DNA of 64,000 nucleotides, from contig JAFSEY010000010.1 in NCBI GenBank assembly GCA_017435485.1, positions 62,001 through 126,000 of the forward strand, given 5' to 3'. Source of the stretch: Bacilli bacterium (lineage in GTDB: Bacteria > Bacillota_I > Bacilli_A > RF39 > UBA660). Of the stretch, positions 18,570 through 27,120 are shown piece by piece. Below the pieces are notes generated by a model. That model had not been told where the DNA came from. It made no database searches and was given only the letters and a program-made list of their open reading frames with translations. The stretch's first letter is position 1, and every line of letters starts with the position of its first letter. The translations under genes and the position numbers were made by a program.

Positions 18570-18618
18570 CGCAAAAAAAAGACTTTTATGTCAATTTATG
18601 GTAAACATAAAAAGTCTT
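18570..18618 (-). terminator. Terminator after the broken zeta-toxin gene
   Basis: Minus strand: a 13-bp stem with one bulged T (arms 18605-18618 and 18579-18591) and a run of eight Ts. Confidence 0.75.
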
Positions 18619-18656
18619 AAATTCTATATAAAGCTTTTTTGTATTCTCCGTTAAAT

Positions 18657-19226
18657 TTATGTTCTCGTTCCCAAACTTTCATTTTTTATCCGATAAAACC
18701 AATCGGGAACATTTTCAGCAATATAGATACGTTGACCATTTTCGAAGGTAGCAAAACATTTTAACACATCCGTATTATCATACAACATTAATAAATCAAT
18801 TTCTGAAAAAACCAGCTTTAAATTTTCTATAGATTCAATGTAACGTCTTTCTATTTTTTCGACAGATATTCCGTGCCCACCGGATATTACTCTATTTTGA
18901 ACTCTTTGCTTTACAATATCAACATTATCAACTCCTATATAATGCATTTCTATTATATATCCTTTACTTTTGGCTTTCTTTAAATTGTTAATTATTCCTT
19001 TACCACATAATGTTGCTTCTTGATTAAAAGATATTTCATTTTCCATAAATTCATTTATTTTATTAATAGCAATTTTTCAAGATTTTATTACTGCTCTTGG
19101 ATCCTCTGTTTCATCAACAAATTCATCGCTATTAACTCTAGGGATATTTCTTAATTGTTCTAGTGTATAAAATAACGTTGTTTTACCCGCACCATTAACA
19201 CCAGCAATTATAACATATTTTTTCAC
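18657..19226 (-). pseudogene. Zeta-toxin-like kinase gene with an in-frame TGA
   Basis: Two halves lie in one reading frame, interrupted only by TGA at 19077-19079. The first half (from a GTG at 19226 after AGGAAAGG) has the P-loop AGVNGAGKTTL and VNSDEFVDETEDPRAVIKS. The second has INKINEF, SFNQEATLCG, GGHGISVEKIERRYIES and YDNTDVL, the order found in zeta-type UDP-N-acetylglucosamine kinases. The stop falls where family members commonly have glycine in an A-G-R motif, so one GGA-to-TGA change explains it. No antitoxin is beside it. A sequencing error is the main alternative. Confidence 0.7.
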
Positions 19227-19286
19227 TAAAACATTCCTTTCCTGAATATATAAAGACATTTTACCAAATCCTGAAAAATATTACAA

Positions 19287-19664
19287 TTATTCTTCATAAT
19301 TCCACAAACCTAGTTTGCCTTTAACATAAATAGGTTCTGCATATTTTTTTATATTAGATAATTTCCAAGCATAAACTCCAACATGATTATTTCCGTAAAC
19401 TAGAGGATTTTTTAAATATAGTTCTTGATTAAAATTTTCATCTACCAAAATGCAATCATCTAAAACAGCTTCTCCAATAATTGCTCCCTTTTGATATGTT
19501 AGAGCATAATCTTCAACTTTCTTTGCATAAGAACTTTCCATGCCTAGACCAGCGTGAATTAATATCTTGCCACGATAATTAGTTTTCCAAGTGCGAAATT
19601 CATATTCTTTATATCCATTTATTATTAAACTAGCCCAAGGATTTTTTATTGTCAATGCTTTCAT
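19287..19664 (-). CDS. ASCH-domain protein
   Basis: A 125-residue cytosolic protein. The opening MKALTIKNPWASLIINGYKEYEFRTWKT has the ASCH signature (Q/N-P-W-A-x-L-I-x-x-G-x-K-x-x-E-x-R), and RGKILIHAG plus IIGEAVL follow in order. ASCH folds are PUA-like and thought to bind RNA or hydrolyse modified nucleosides. Length matches stand-alone ASCH proteins. It lies between ldh and the zeta pseudogene, with no obvious functional link. Confidence 0.85.
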   Translation of the reverse strand: MKALTIKNPWASLIINGYKEYEFRTWKTNYRGKILIHAGLGMESSYAKKVEDYALTYQKGAIIGEAVLDDCILVDENFNQELYLKNPLVYGNNHVGVYAWKLSNIKKYAEPIYVKGKLGLWNYEE

Positions 19665-19679
19665 TTTTTCATACCTTCT

Positions 19680-20627
19680 TTAGTTGTTATTTTGAGAAAA
19701 GATAAAAGGTTGAGAATCAGATTCTAAATTATTTATATTGTCTTTAATAACACCAATAGAATTTTGCAGTTTTTCGCTTTCTTCTTCAGTTAACTTTAAA
19801 TGCACTCTTCGTTCAGCGCCCTCTTTATTTAAAATAGCTGGCATACCAATATAACAATCATTTACTTCATCATATACAGATAAAGCAATAATGGTATTTT
19901 CGTTTCCTAAAATAGCATTGGTAATTCTAACTAAAGCCATACCAATCCCATAATATGTTGCTCCTTTTTTCTTAATTATTTCATAAGCAGCATTTCTTAC
20001 GTCTTCTTCAATTGCTCGCATTTCTTCTTCGGTTAAAAATTCTTTAATATTTTGCAAGCTTATACTAGCATTACTCCAAGGAATAAATTCAGAATCTCCA
20101 TGTTCTCCAATAACATAGGCATGAATGTTTTTGGGATTAATGCATAATTTTTTGCCAATCATTAATTGTAAGCGAGCAGTATCTAAGCTTGTACCACTAC
20201 CAATTACTCTACTGGCCGGAAGTCCCGAATACTTATATGTTAAATATGTCATGACATCTAGTGGATTCGTTGCGACTAAAAAAATCCCATTAAAACCGGA
20301 AGCCATAACATTTACAATTATATCTTTAAAGATACTAGCATTTTTATGAATCAAATCCATTCTGGTTTCTCCTGGCTTTTGATTAGCACCAGCTGCAATA
20401 ACAACAATTCTGGCATCAGCACAATCTTTATAATCTCCCACATTAATACTGATTTTAGAAGGAGCATAAGAAAGACAGTGATTTAAATCCATTACTTCCC
20501 CTTCTATTCTTTCTTCGTTAATATCAATTAATGTTAATCTATTAACATAAGTTCTTTGATTTAACAAGGCGTAAGCATAGCTCATTCCTACATTTCCGCA
20601 ACCAATAATAACAACTTTATTATTCAT
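19680..20627 (-). CDS. ldh: L-lactate dehydrogenase
   Basis: NAD-dependent enzyme reducing pyruvate to lactate, for redox balance in fermentation. The NAD site is IIGCGNVGMSYAYAL, the mobile loop AAGANQKPGETRMDL carries the Gln that marks lactate rather than malate dehydrogenase, and the active site is IGEHGDSEFIPWS with the catalytic histidine. The start at 20627 (MNNKVV) follows AAGGAG; a longer frame to 20645 would overlap that site. Length 315 aa is normal. It overlaps the preceding membrane-protein gene by 8 bp. Confidence 0.93.
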   Translation of the reverse strand: MNNKVVIIGCGNVGMSYAYALLNQRTYVNRLTLIDINEERIEGEVMDLNHCLSYAPSKISINVGDYKDCADARIVVIAAGANQKPGETRMDLIHKNASIFKDIIVNVMASGFNGIFLVATNPLDVMTYLTYKYSGLPASRVIGSGTSLDTARLQLMIGKKLCINPKNIHAYVIGEHGDSEFIPWSNASISLQNIKEFLTEEEMRAIEEDVRNAAYEIIKKKGATYYGIGMALVRITNAILGNENTIIALSVYDEVNDCYIGMPAILNKEGAERRVHLKLTEEESEKLQNSIGVIKDNINNLESDSQPFIFSQNNN

Positions 20628-21084
20628 TTTTATTCTCCTTTTCAAACGTTATTTTACAATTAGATAATTTTACATAAAGATATTTTTTTCTTTTCCTTTT
20701 AACATTAGTAAATAATATGTCATATATTACTTCCCATATTATAACCCAACCCGCAATTAAGATTACTTCACTAATAATATTTTGAAAAAAATAAGATAAT
20801 ATTATTAAAATAGCCCCTATTAAAAATAAAATAAATCTAAAAACATGATCATATTTATCTATGCCATCATAATAATTAGCTTTTTCTTTGTAATAATTGT
20901 GTATTTTTTTTATTAATTCTCTCTTTTCAGTTTCATTAAACTTTCCTTCAATAATTATACCTACATTATTTAAAGGAACTAATCTTACTTCTCTAATAAT
21001 ATAATTATCTAGTGATTCAGATAATCTATCTATGTTATATTCATTAAAAGCTTTTTGGTAATTATTTAATCTTATTTTTATCAT
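20620..21084 (-). CDS. Hypothetical protein with two membrane spans
   Basis: Not recognised. A 154-residue protein: residues 1-75 are soluble and charged, followed by a helical hairpin of two membrane spans (~80-122), then a basic segment (KRKRKKYL) and a short tail. The basic stretch after the second span suggests both ends are cytosolic. It is preceded by a TGCTATAAT extended -10 and AGGAG, and overlaps ldh by 8 bp, so the two are probably cotranscribed. Confidence 0.6.
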   Translation of the reverse strand: MIKIRLNNYQKAFNEYNIDRLSESLDNYIIREVRLVPLNNVGIIIEGKFNETEKRELIKKIHNYYKEKANYYDGIDKYDHVFRFILFLIGAILIILSYFFQNIISEVILIAGWVIIWEVIYDILFTNVKRKRKKYLYVKLSNCKITFEKENKNE

Positions 21085-21153
21085 TTTTTATTCTCCTATA
21101 ATTTCATTATAGCATTAAATTTAAATAAAACAAAAAGATAATTAAATTCATAA

Positions 21154-21519
21154 TTATCTTAACACGTAATTAGCTATTAGTTTGTCAAACTTTCTTACAT
21201 CAACACCTTTAGCTAATTTAATTTTAAAATTACCTAACTTTGTCCATAGACATACTTCAGAATTAATATCTAACATTCCCGCATTTTCAGTTGACCATAT
21301 TAAAATTGAATCATACGGAATAGAATAAACTTCTGCTTTTTTACCAGTCATACCTTGAGCATCTCGCATAATTATTCTTTTATTAGTGAATATAGCTGTA
21401 TCTCTAAAAGTTTTGTAAGCCGCAATAGCTTCTTCTGTATCAGTTAATAAGTTACTTATATCTGTTGGAACTTTGCATTCAGCAAATAAAGTCCATTCTA
21501 ATAATGATTTTATTTCCAT
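21154..21519 (-). CDS. Bacterial PH-domain protein
   Basis: A 121-residue cytosolic protein resembling the bacterial pleckstrin-homology family (PF08000 type). The core pattern is AIFTNKRIIMRDAQGMTGKKAEVYSIPY, which matches the typical FTNKRLI...G.tGkk...SIPY segment, then SEVCLWTKLGNFKIKLAKG. Function of this family is unclear. It follows the HD-domain gene by 3 bp. Confidence 0.8.
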   Translation of the reverse strand: MEIKSLLEWTLFAECKVPTDISNLLTDTEEAIAAYKTFRDTAIFTNKRIIMRDAQGMTGKKAEVYSIPYDSILIWSTENAGMLDINSEVCLWTKLGNFKIKLAKGVDVRKFDKLIANYVLR

Positions 21520-21522
21520 ATA

Positions 21523-22509
21523 TTATTTCCTTTCTTTTCTTCTAATATAAATACTATTTTTATTTTCTTTTATTTTTTCTTCTATCAATTTACTTTCAGC
21601 AAAAGTAAATATTTCATTTATTATTGGATGAAAATTAGACGGATATTGTTCGTATATTTTATCTAATATTTTTTGTGATTCAATTATTTGTATGCTTGCA
21701 GTAAAATTTAAATTTCTCAATAATTTAGTGATAGACCACCAAAGATTATAAATAAAATTATAATTTTCATAATTTTTTAATTGATCTAAAGTCATGTCAT
21801 CGACAAATATTTTTTCTTTAAATTCTATATTTACTTTTAAACTTTCAATATCACTTATTTTATTAATTTTTATGTATTTTCTTTGTTTTATAGCAAATTG
21901 ATATAAGTTATCAATTCTATCAATATCAGTTAGCATTTGAAGCAGCAATGTGATTAAATTTATTTCTTCTTGAGTAAAATCATAACTTCCTTTAATAATC
22001 TTTTCAAAATCCTTATTTTGTAATAAACTAACTACTTCATTTGTAAATATACTGGGCATTTCTTCTTTATGATGAAATGCTATACATGTCCCAATTACTG
22101 GGTGATATTTTTCTTCTATACCTAACCTCTGAAAACCATGTTGCTCTTCTAATAAAACAAATCCATATTCAGCATGATTTTTAAATGACTTATTTGCAAA
22201 AACTTTATGATCATTAAAACTAGTATGAATTATTGCTTGTTTATATCTACCATAATCATGAATTAGACCAATTGTTTTTATTAAATCTTTGTTATATTCT
22301 GGAATTTTTAACATTCTAGATAACTCTAATAATCCCCTAACCACCCTAAGAGAATGTTGAAAACTAGATGACATAAGTGAGATTTTCTTTTCATATAAGC
22401 AAGCGTTCTTTTTATTAATCTCACTATAACCGCAAAAATCTCTAGCTTGTTGAAAACAAGAAGATACATAATTATTAAATTTATTTTCTACATAATTGTA
22501 ATCTAACAT
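21523..22509 (-). CDS. HD-domain phosphohydrolase
   Basis: A 328-residue protein with an HD-type metal site: an early histidine in SFQHSLRVVRG, the HD pair in GLIHDYGRYKQ, HAEYGFVLLEE and FHHKEEM. A conserved aspartate later in MLTDIDRIDNLYQF completes the pattern. Such proteins hydrolyse nucleotides or phosphoesters; the substrate cannot be told. The C-terminal ~110 residues are helical and lysine-rich. It forms a likely operon with the PH-domain gene. Confidence 0.8.
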   Translation of the reverse strand: MLDYNYVENKFNNYVSSCFQQARDFCGYSEINKKNACLYEKKISLMSSSFQHSLRVVRGLLELSRMLKIPEYNKDLIKTIGLIHDYGRYKQAIIHTSFNDHKVFANKSFKNHAEYGFVLLEEQHGFQRLGIEEKYHPVIGTCIAFHHKEEMPSIFTNEVVSLLQNKDFEKIIKGSYDFTQEEINLITLLLQMLTDIDRIDNLYQFAIKQRKYIKINKISDIESLKVNIEFKEKIFVDDMTLDQLKNYENYNFIYNLWWSITKLLRNLNFTASIQIIESQKILDKIYEQYPSNFHPIINEIFTFAESKLIEEKIKENKNSIYIRRKERK

Positions 22510-22556
22510 AAATAATCCTTTCTATGGCTATTATAGCACGTAAAACAATTTTTTCC

Positions 22557-22769
22557 CTAATTACTTGAAAGATTATTTAAAAGTTTACGATTAGGATTTT
22601 GCTTAAATGATCTTAATTTTTTTAAATTATTCAATAAAATAAATAATTGATTTAATTCCTTTCCAGCCATAAAATCATGTTTGGAGATTGCCAGAAGTTT
22701 CATTAAACTCAAATATATATTTTTTTCTAAAGCTTCCGTGCTTTCAATAAGGAGCCTGAATAGCACCAT
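22557..22769 (-). CDS. Doubtful 70-residue open frame
   Basis: Not recognised. A leucine-rich, helical 70-residue frame without a visible ribosome binding site before its ATG. It lies between the CotD terminator and the HD gene. It may be a remnant of a decayed gene or chance. The preceding gap (22770-22870) shows a short palindrome but no gene. Confidence 0.2.
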   Translation of the reverse strand: MVLFRLLIESTEALEKNIYLSLMKLLAISKHDFMAGKELNQLFILLNNLKKLRSFKQNPNRKLLNNLSSN

Positions 22770-22837
22770 ATTGTAGCACGAGAGATGTCATTTTGCTATA
22801 AGCAATGTAACTCCACTTGTATAACGAGTTTTTTTGA

Positions 22838-22856
22838 TTGTTTGTTACGCAAACAA
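22838..22856. repeat. Short perfect palindrome
   Basis: Arms TTGTTTG and CAAACAA (7 bp) with a TTACG loop. No U-run follows on either strand, so it is not a clear terminator. It lies downstream of the CotD terminator and may be an operator or a remnant. Confidence 0.4.
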
Positions 22857-22870
22857 CAATATAAAAGGTT

Positions 22871-22897
22871 AATTAAAAAAAGACATTTCTGTCTTTT
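22871..22897 (-). terminator. Terminator of cotD
   Basis: Minus strand: 8-bp stem with a GAAA tetraloop (22878-22897) and a T run. Confidence 0.85.
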
Positions 22898-22898
22898 C

Positions 22899-23231
22899 TT
22901 AACAACATTTTCTATCGTATACGTTTGATATTACATTTTCTTCACAGCAAGAATAGCAAGGTGTAAACGTATGTCGATAAACATGATGATTTACTATTTT
23001 AGTGTTACAAGGTTGAATATGGGGTACTTCATGACAAATATATCTATGGCACACTCTTTCTTGTGGGCATTCATAAACAGGAGGACAAACTACTCCAGGA
23101 TAAGAATTATCGAAACATCCCATATCGCCATATCCCATTGGCATCATTGATGCTTGTTCATATTTTTGTTCTTTACCCATTTCATAATAGTTTTCCATTT
23201 TCCCACCACAATCACGATTATTTTTAAACAT
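22899..23231 (-). CDS. cotD: CotD-like spore coat protein
   Basis: A 110-residue His/Cys/Tyr-rich protein. The middle section (CPPVYECPQ, HRYICHEVPHIQPCNT, NHHVYRHTF, CYSCCEE) resembles the CotD coat family, which has clustered histidines and cysteines around an HHH-Y/HKH core. Twelve or so cysteines suggest cross-linking in the coat. A candidate SigK-type promoter lies upstream (23254-23281) and a terminator follows directly. An internal ATG at residue 12 also has a usable binding site, so the start is not certain. Confidence 0.72.
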   Translation of the reverse strand: MFKNNRDCGGKMENYYEMGKEQKYEQASMMPMGYGDMGCFDNSYPGVVCPPVYECPQERVCHRYICHEVPHIQPCNTKIVNHHVYRHTFTPCYSCCEENVISNVYDRKCC

Positions 23232-23253
23232 TTCTAAACATTCCTTTCTAGTT

Positions 23254-23281
23254 TATCTTATGTCTAAAAATTAACTATGGT
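23254..23281 (-). promoter_or_regulatory. Candidate SigK-type promoter of cotD
   Basis: Minus strand: AC (23280-23281), 17 bp, then CATAAGATA (23254-23262), matching the SigK pattern AC...CATAnnnTA. No SigA-like boxes are seen here. The match is short, so this is tentative, but it agrees with late mother-cell expression of coat genes. Confidence 0.45.
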
Positions 23282-23294
23282 TAGGACAAATTAA

Positions 23295-24602
23295 TTAAAA
23301 GGGCATTTTAAAGTTTCCACTAGTCATTTGTTTCATCATTTTTTTCATTGAATCAAATTGATTTAATAAGCGATTTACTTCTTCAACACTTCTTCCACTT
23401 CCTTTGGCTATTCTTTGTTTACGGGATGCTTTTATTATGTCAGGATTTTTTCTTTCCTTTGGAGTCATCGATAAAATGATTGCTTCGATATGAGCCATTT
23501 CTTTTGGATCAATTGAAACATTATTTAATCCCATCTTTCTAGCTTGGGGAATCATTTTTAAAATATTTTCTAATGGTCCTAATTTTTTGATTTGTTTAAG
23601 ATTAGCTAAAAAGTCTTCTAAATCATATTTACCAGAACGCATTTTTTTAGCTTGATCTTTAGCTTCTTGTTCATCAATAATTCCTTCTACTTTTTCCGCA
23701 ATAGACATGATATCGCCCATATCTAAAATTCTTTGCGCCATTCTTTCAGGATAAAATTCTGATAGTCCATCTAGTTTTTCACTATCTCCAACAAACTTAA
23801 TTGGAATATTCGTTAAATGTCTTATTGATAGTGCTACTCCGCCTTTAGTATTACCATCTAACTTTGTTAAGATTGATCCCGTTAAATTTAATGCTTCATT
23901 AAAACCAGTGATGACATTGATTGCATCTTGTCCCATCATAGCATCAATTACTAACAATGTTTCATGCGGATTAAAAGTACTAGATATATCTTTTAATTCT
24001 TGCATTAATTCTTCATCAATTTGTAATCTACCAGCTGTATCAATAATTATATAATCTAAATGATTTTCTTTAGCATAATCTAAAGCTTCAGAAATTATTT
24101 CTATTGGATTTATTTGACCTCTAGTAAATACTGGTATATTTAACTCTTTTCCAATAACTTGCAATTGATCAATAGCTGCCGGTCTATAAATATCGCAAGC
24201 AACTAATAATGGTTTTTTATTATATTTTTTACGAACATAGTTAGCAATTTTACCAGCAGTTGTAGTTTTTCCACTACCTTGTAATCCAGCCATCATAATA
24301 ATAGTAGGATTTTTACTAGTTTCTAAACCAGTATAATTTTCTCCTAGTAAACTTACCAATTCATCTTTAATAATTTTGATAAATAATTCATCAGGTCTTA
24401 GACTCTTTTCAACTTCAGTTCCCAAGGCTTTTTCTTTTACTTTTGTAATGAATTCCTTAACAACTTGATAGTTTACATCAGCTTCTAATAAAGCCATTCT
24501 AATTTCACGCATAGCTTCATTAATATTTTCTTCCGTAATTCTACCCATTCCTTTAATATTCTTTATTGCATTTGATAATCTATCGCCTAAGTATTCAAAC
24601 AT
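23295..24602 (-). CDS. ffh: Signal recognition particle GTPase Ffh
   Basis: Binds signal sequences on nascent chains and the SRP RNA, delivering them to FtsY. The N domain comes first, then the G domain with GLQGSGKTTTAGKIA, DTAGRLQIDEELM and TKLDGNTKGG, then a methionine-rich M domain with GSGRSVEEVNRLL and a MKKMMKQM tail. The start at 24602 (MFEYLGDRL) follows GGTGAT by 4 nt. Length 435 aa is typical. It is transcribed alone from a good promoter; no ylxM precedes it as in Bacillus. Confidence 0.97.
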   Translation of the reverse strand: MFEYLGDRLSNAIKNIKGMGRITEENINEAMREIRMALLEADVNYQVVKEFITKVKEKALGTEVEKSLRPDELFIKIIKDELVSLLGENYTGLETSKNPTIIMMAGLQGSGKTTTAGKIANYVRKKYNKKPLLVACDIYRPAAIDQLQVIGKELNIPVFTRGQINPIEIISEALDYAKENHLDYIIIDTAGRLQIDEELMQELKDISSTFNPHETLLVIDAMMGQDAINVITGFNEALNLTGSILTKLDGNTKGGVALSIRHLTNIPIKFVGDSEKLDGLSEFYPERMAQRILDMGDIMSIAEKVEGIIDEQEAKDQAKKMRSGKYDLEDFLANLKQIKKLGPLENILKMIPQARKMGLNNVSIDPKEMAHIEAIILSMTPKERKNPDIIKASRKQRIAKGSGRSVEEVNRLLNQFDSMKKMMKQMTSGNFKMPF

Positions 24603-24619
24603 TTCTATCACCAACAATT

Positions 24620-24648
24620 ATTATACCAAAAAAATCGACATATGTCAG
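24620..24648 (-). promoter_or_regulatory. SigA-type promoter of ffh
   Basis: Minus strand: -35 CTGACA (24643-24648), 17-bp spacer, -10 TATAAT (24620-24625). Confidence 0.75.
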
Positions 24649-24752
24649 TTTTCTTTTTAACGAGCTTATTTCTAAGGTTATGGGTTTCAGATATAAACAA
24701 CAATTGCGATTTATGTTTCAAATGTGCAAATTATTTAGTTTACATATTATAT

Positions 24753-25775
24753 TTAATATTCTCTTTCTAACAAGTAATTAGCAAATCCAATTAATTTTTC
24801 TTGATTAGCAAAAGAACTTTGTTTAAGCAAATTAATACTTTTATTAATACATTCTTTTAATAAATTTTCAGCATTTTCTTTTGCCCCTAATTTTATAAAA
24901 ATATTAATAATTTTTTTTGTATTTATTTCGTCTATTAAAGGATTGCCATAATATCTATTTATAAACTTCAAGTCATATTCACTGGCTTTATCAATAGCAT
25001 ATTTATAAATAATTGTTTGCTTTCCTTCTTTAATATCATTTATAGTTTTTCCTAAAGTTGTTTGGTCAGAAAACATTCCTAATAGATCATCTTTAATTTG
25101 AAAAGCAATTCCTAGATTAATGCCAATCTCAATCAATTGTTTTTTTTCTTTTTCAGTAATATTTATTGCGGCCCCTCCCATTAAAAGTGGCCCAATTATA
25201 GTATACCAAGCTGTTTTATTTACATAAATATCATAGATAATATCTTCTTGTATTGTTTTATGGTAATCCTTAGTTTTATAAGGCAGTTCAACATCAGTAA
25301 TTTCTCCTAAAACTGTATTATAAATTGTATCGGTAAAAATTTTTAAAACTTCTCCTTTTGTTTTGGCATTTAAGTTAGTTTCGTTTATAAGTCGATAAGC
25401 TAAGAAAAAGCCTAAATCTCCAATACATATTGCTTTTGATAGTCCTAAATGGTCAGGGTATTTACTTGTAATAGTCTTCATTCCTCTTCTTGTATCAGCA
25501 TTATCAATAATATCATCATGAATAAGTACTGCCGTTTGAAATATTTCCATAGCAACAGCTAAATCTAAATAAGAATTATCATCTACCCCCTTTAAAAGTT
25601 GTCCTACTTTAACTAAAAATCCCCTAACTCGTTTACCATTTTGACTTAATCTTTTTAGTTCCAATAACGCATCTACAATAAATTCATTATTCCTATATTT
25701 AGCAATTTCCTGATCTAAGACTTCATTTAATCTATTATCAATATCTTGCTTACATTTTTCAAATATCTTTTTCAT
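24753..25775 (-). CDS. Polyprenyl (heptaprenyl-type) diphosphate synthase
   Basis: Trans-prenyltransferase that elongates allylic diphosphates with isopentenyl diphosphate. The first aspartate motif is HDDIIDNADTRRG and the second FQIKDDLLGMF; KRVRGFLV near the N-terminus binds diphosphate. Product length cannot be told; a quinone side chain or undecaprenyl precursor role is possible. The start at 25775 (MKKIFEK) follows AGGAGAT; an upstream TTG overlaps the binding site. 340 aa. Confidence 0.88.
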   Translation of the reverse strand: MKKIFEKCKQDIDNRLNEVLDQEIAKYRNNEFIVDALLELKRLSQNGKRVRGFLVKVGQLLKGVDDNSYLDLAVAMEIFQTAVLIHDDIIDNADTRRGMKTITSKYPDHLGLSKAICIGDLGFFLAYRLINETNLNAKTKGEVLKIFTDTIYNTVLGEITDVELPYKTKDYHKTIQEDIIYDIYVNKTAWYTIIGPLLMGGAAINITEKEKKQLIEIGINLGIAFQIKDDLLGMFSDQTTLGKTINDIKEGKQTIIYKYAIDKASEYDLKFINRYYGNPLIDEINTKKIINIFIKLGAKENAENLLKECINKSINLLKQSSFANQEKLIGFANYLLEREY

Positions 25776-25803
25776 ATCTATCTCCTGCAAAAAAAATTAT
25801 AGC

Positions 25804-25829
25804 ACAAAAAAAGTCAAGTTTCCTTGACT
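25804..25829 (-). terminator. Terminator of infC-rpmI-rplT
   Basis: Minus strand: 7-bp perfect stem with a GAAA loop (25812-25829) and seven Ts. It overlaps the rplT stop codon. Confidence 0.85.
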
Positions 25830-26358
25830 ATTTTAAATTACTTAATAATTCATCTTTTTTCATAGTAGAATAACCTTTAACACCTTGTTCTTTAGCAACC
25901 GCTTTTAACTCAGCTAAAGTCATTTTACTATAATCATTTGTAGTTTCTTTAACTTCTTCTTTTTTAGCTTCTGCTACTTTAGTTTCTTTTTTTGCAACTT
26001 TTCCTTCTAATGCACTTTTAGCAATATTTACTAAATTTGCAAAAGCTTCTTTGTTATCGATAGCTAATTCAGATAACATTTTACGATTAATTTCAATACC
26101 AGCTTTTGCTAAACCATTAATAAATTTAGAATAACTAATACCATTTTCACGGCATCCAGCATTGATACGTGTAATCCAAAGCTTTCTAAAGTTTCTCTTA
26201 TTTTGACGACGATCACGGAAAGCATAAGCACCACTATGGAATACTTGTTCTTGTGCAGTTTTATATAATCTATGTTTACTTCCAAAATAACCTTTCGCAG
26301 CTTTTAAAACTTTTCTACGACGATTTTTTGAAACTGTTCCACCTTTAACTCTTGTCAT
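25828..26358 (-). CDS. rplT: Ribosomal protein bL20 with a C-terminal SAP/Rho-N-like extension
   Basis: Residues 1-~118 are a normal L20 ([45 protein letters not shown]). L20 binds 23S rRNA early in assembly and, in Bacillus, represses its own operon. Here a further ~58 residues follow: a lysine/glutamate linker, then [20 protein letters not shown] with [10 protein letters not shown], the pattern of a SAP-like or Rho N-terminal helical motif that binds nucleic acid. Last gene of infC-rpmI-rplT. Confidence 0.95.
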   Translation of the reverse strand: MTRVKGGTVSKNRRRKVLKAAKGYFGSKHRLYKTAQEQVFHSGAYAFRDRRQNKRNFRKLWITRINAGCRENGISYSKFINGLAKAGIEINRKMLSELAIDNKEAFANLVNIAKSALEGKVAKKETKVAEAKKEEVKETTNDYSKMTLAELKAVAKEQGVKGYSTMKKDELLSNLK

Positions 26359-26370
26359 ATTTTCACCTCA

Positions 26371-26565
26371 CTATAAAACAGATTTGATTCTGCTTGTATC
26401 TCCTTTACTTAATGTTCCCTTATTTCTTCTTTGTCTAACTTGTTTTGCACTATCTTTACTTGTTTTATGATTTCCGTTTGATTTTTTGTAAACTAAAGTT
26501 CCATTTTTCTTTTTCTTTAACACTTTACTTGAAGCTTTATGTGTTTTTTGTTTTCCATTTGCCAT
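26371..26565 (-). CDS. rpmI: Ribosomal protein bL35
   Basis: A 64-residue, lysine-rich protein of the large subunit. It has the L35 spacing (KQKTHKASSKV, KRQRRNKG-like RQRRNKGTLSKGDTSRIKSVL ending). The N-terminus MANGKQKTHK departs from the common MPKMKTH. It lies between infC and rplT as in nearly all Firmicutes, 12 bp from rplT. Confidence 0.93.
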   Translation of the reverse strand: MANGKQKTHKASSKVLKKKKNGTLVYKKSNGNHKTSKDSAKQVRQRRNKGTLSKGDTSRIKSVL

Positions 26566-26585
26566 AAATAAATCCTTCTTTCTAC

Positions 26586-27110
26586 TTACTTTTTAGGTGC
26601 TAGCAATATTGACATTTGACGACCTTCTAATTTAGGTTGCAACTCAATGTCAGAATATTCACTAAGACTATCAGCAAAACGTAATAATACATCTTTTCCT
26701 AATTCTGGATGAGCCATTTGACGACCTTTAAAACGAATAAACGCTTTAATCTTATGTCCTTTTTTCAAATAATCTAAAGCATTTCTCTTACGAGTTTCAA
26801 AATCCCCAACATCGATAGTAACTGATAAACGATATTCTTTAATATCTTTATTAGTTTCACGTTGTTTCTTTTGCGCTTCTTTTAGCTTTTTTTGTTTTTC
26901 ATAACGGTATTTATTATAATCCATTATTTTTCCTACTGCCGGTGTAGAGTTTTCACTCATTAAGACTAAATCTAATCCAGCATAGTTAGCTAACGTAAGA
27001 GCATCCTTAATATTTTTCACACCCATTTGTTCCCCATTAGGACCAATAACCATAAGTTCTGCAACTCTTATTTGTTCATTGATTTGTAAATCATTACTTT
27101 TATTTGCTAT
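26586..27110 (-). CDS. infC: Translation initiation factor IF-3, starting at ATA
   Basis: IF-3 binds the 30S subunit and checks start-codon pairing. Family members begin with a segment like NKSNDLQINEQIRVAELMVIG, which is encoded here upstream of the first ATG (27053). The only codon that can start it is ATA at 27108-27110, placed after GGAGGTG. infC genes are known for rare start codons (AUU in E. coli and Bacillus), used for feedback by IF-3 itself. The full protein is then 174 residues. Both IF-3 domains are intact (GKIMDYNKYRYEKQKK; IKAFIRFKGRQMAHPELG). Confidence 0.95.
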   Translation of the reverse strand: MANKSNDLQINEQIRVAELMVIGPNGEQMGVKNIKDALTLANYAGLDLVLMSENSTPAVGKIMDYNKYRYEKQKKLKEAQKKQRETNKDIKEYRLSVTIDVGDFETRKRNALDYLKKGHKIKAFIRFKGRQMAHPELGKDVLLRFADSLSEYSDIELQPKLEGRQMSILLAPKK

Positions 27111-27120
27111 TGTAAAGCAC

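Noticed and set aside
18657-19259. TGA read as tryptophan (mycoplasma code) or selenocysteine in the zeta-like gene
   Set aside because: TGA ends several intact genes with overlapping ATGA junctions (polA, spoIIGA, dockerin protease), so the standard code applies; the site is commonly glycine in the family, and I see no selenocysteine context.
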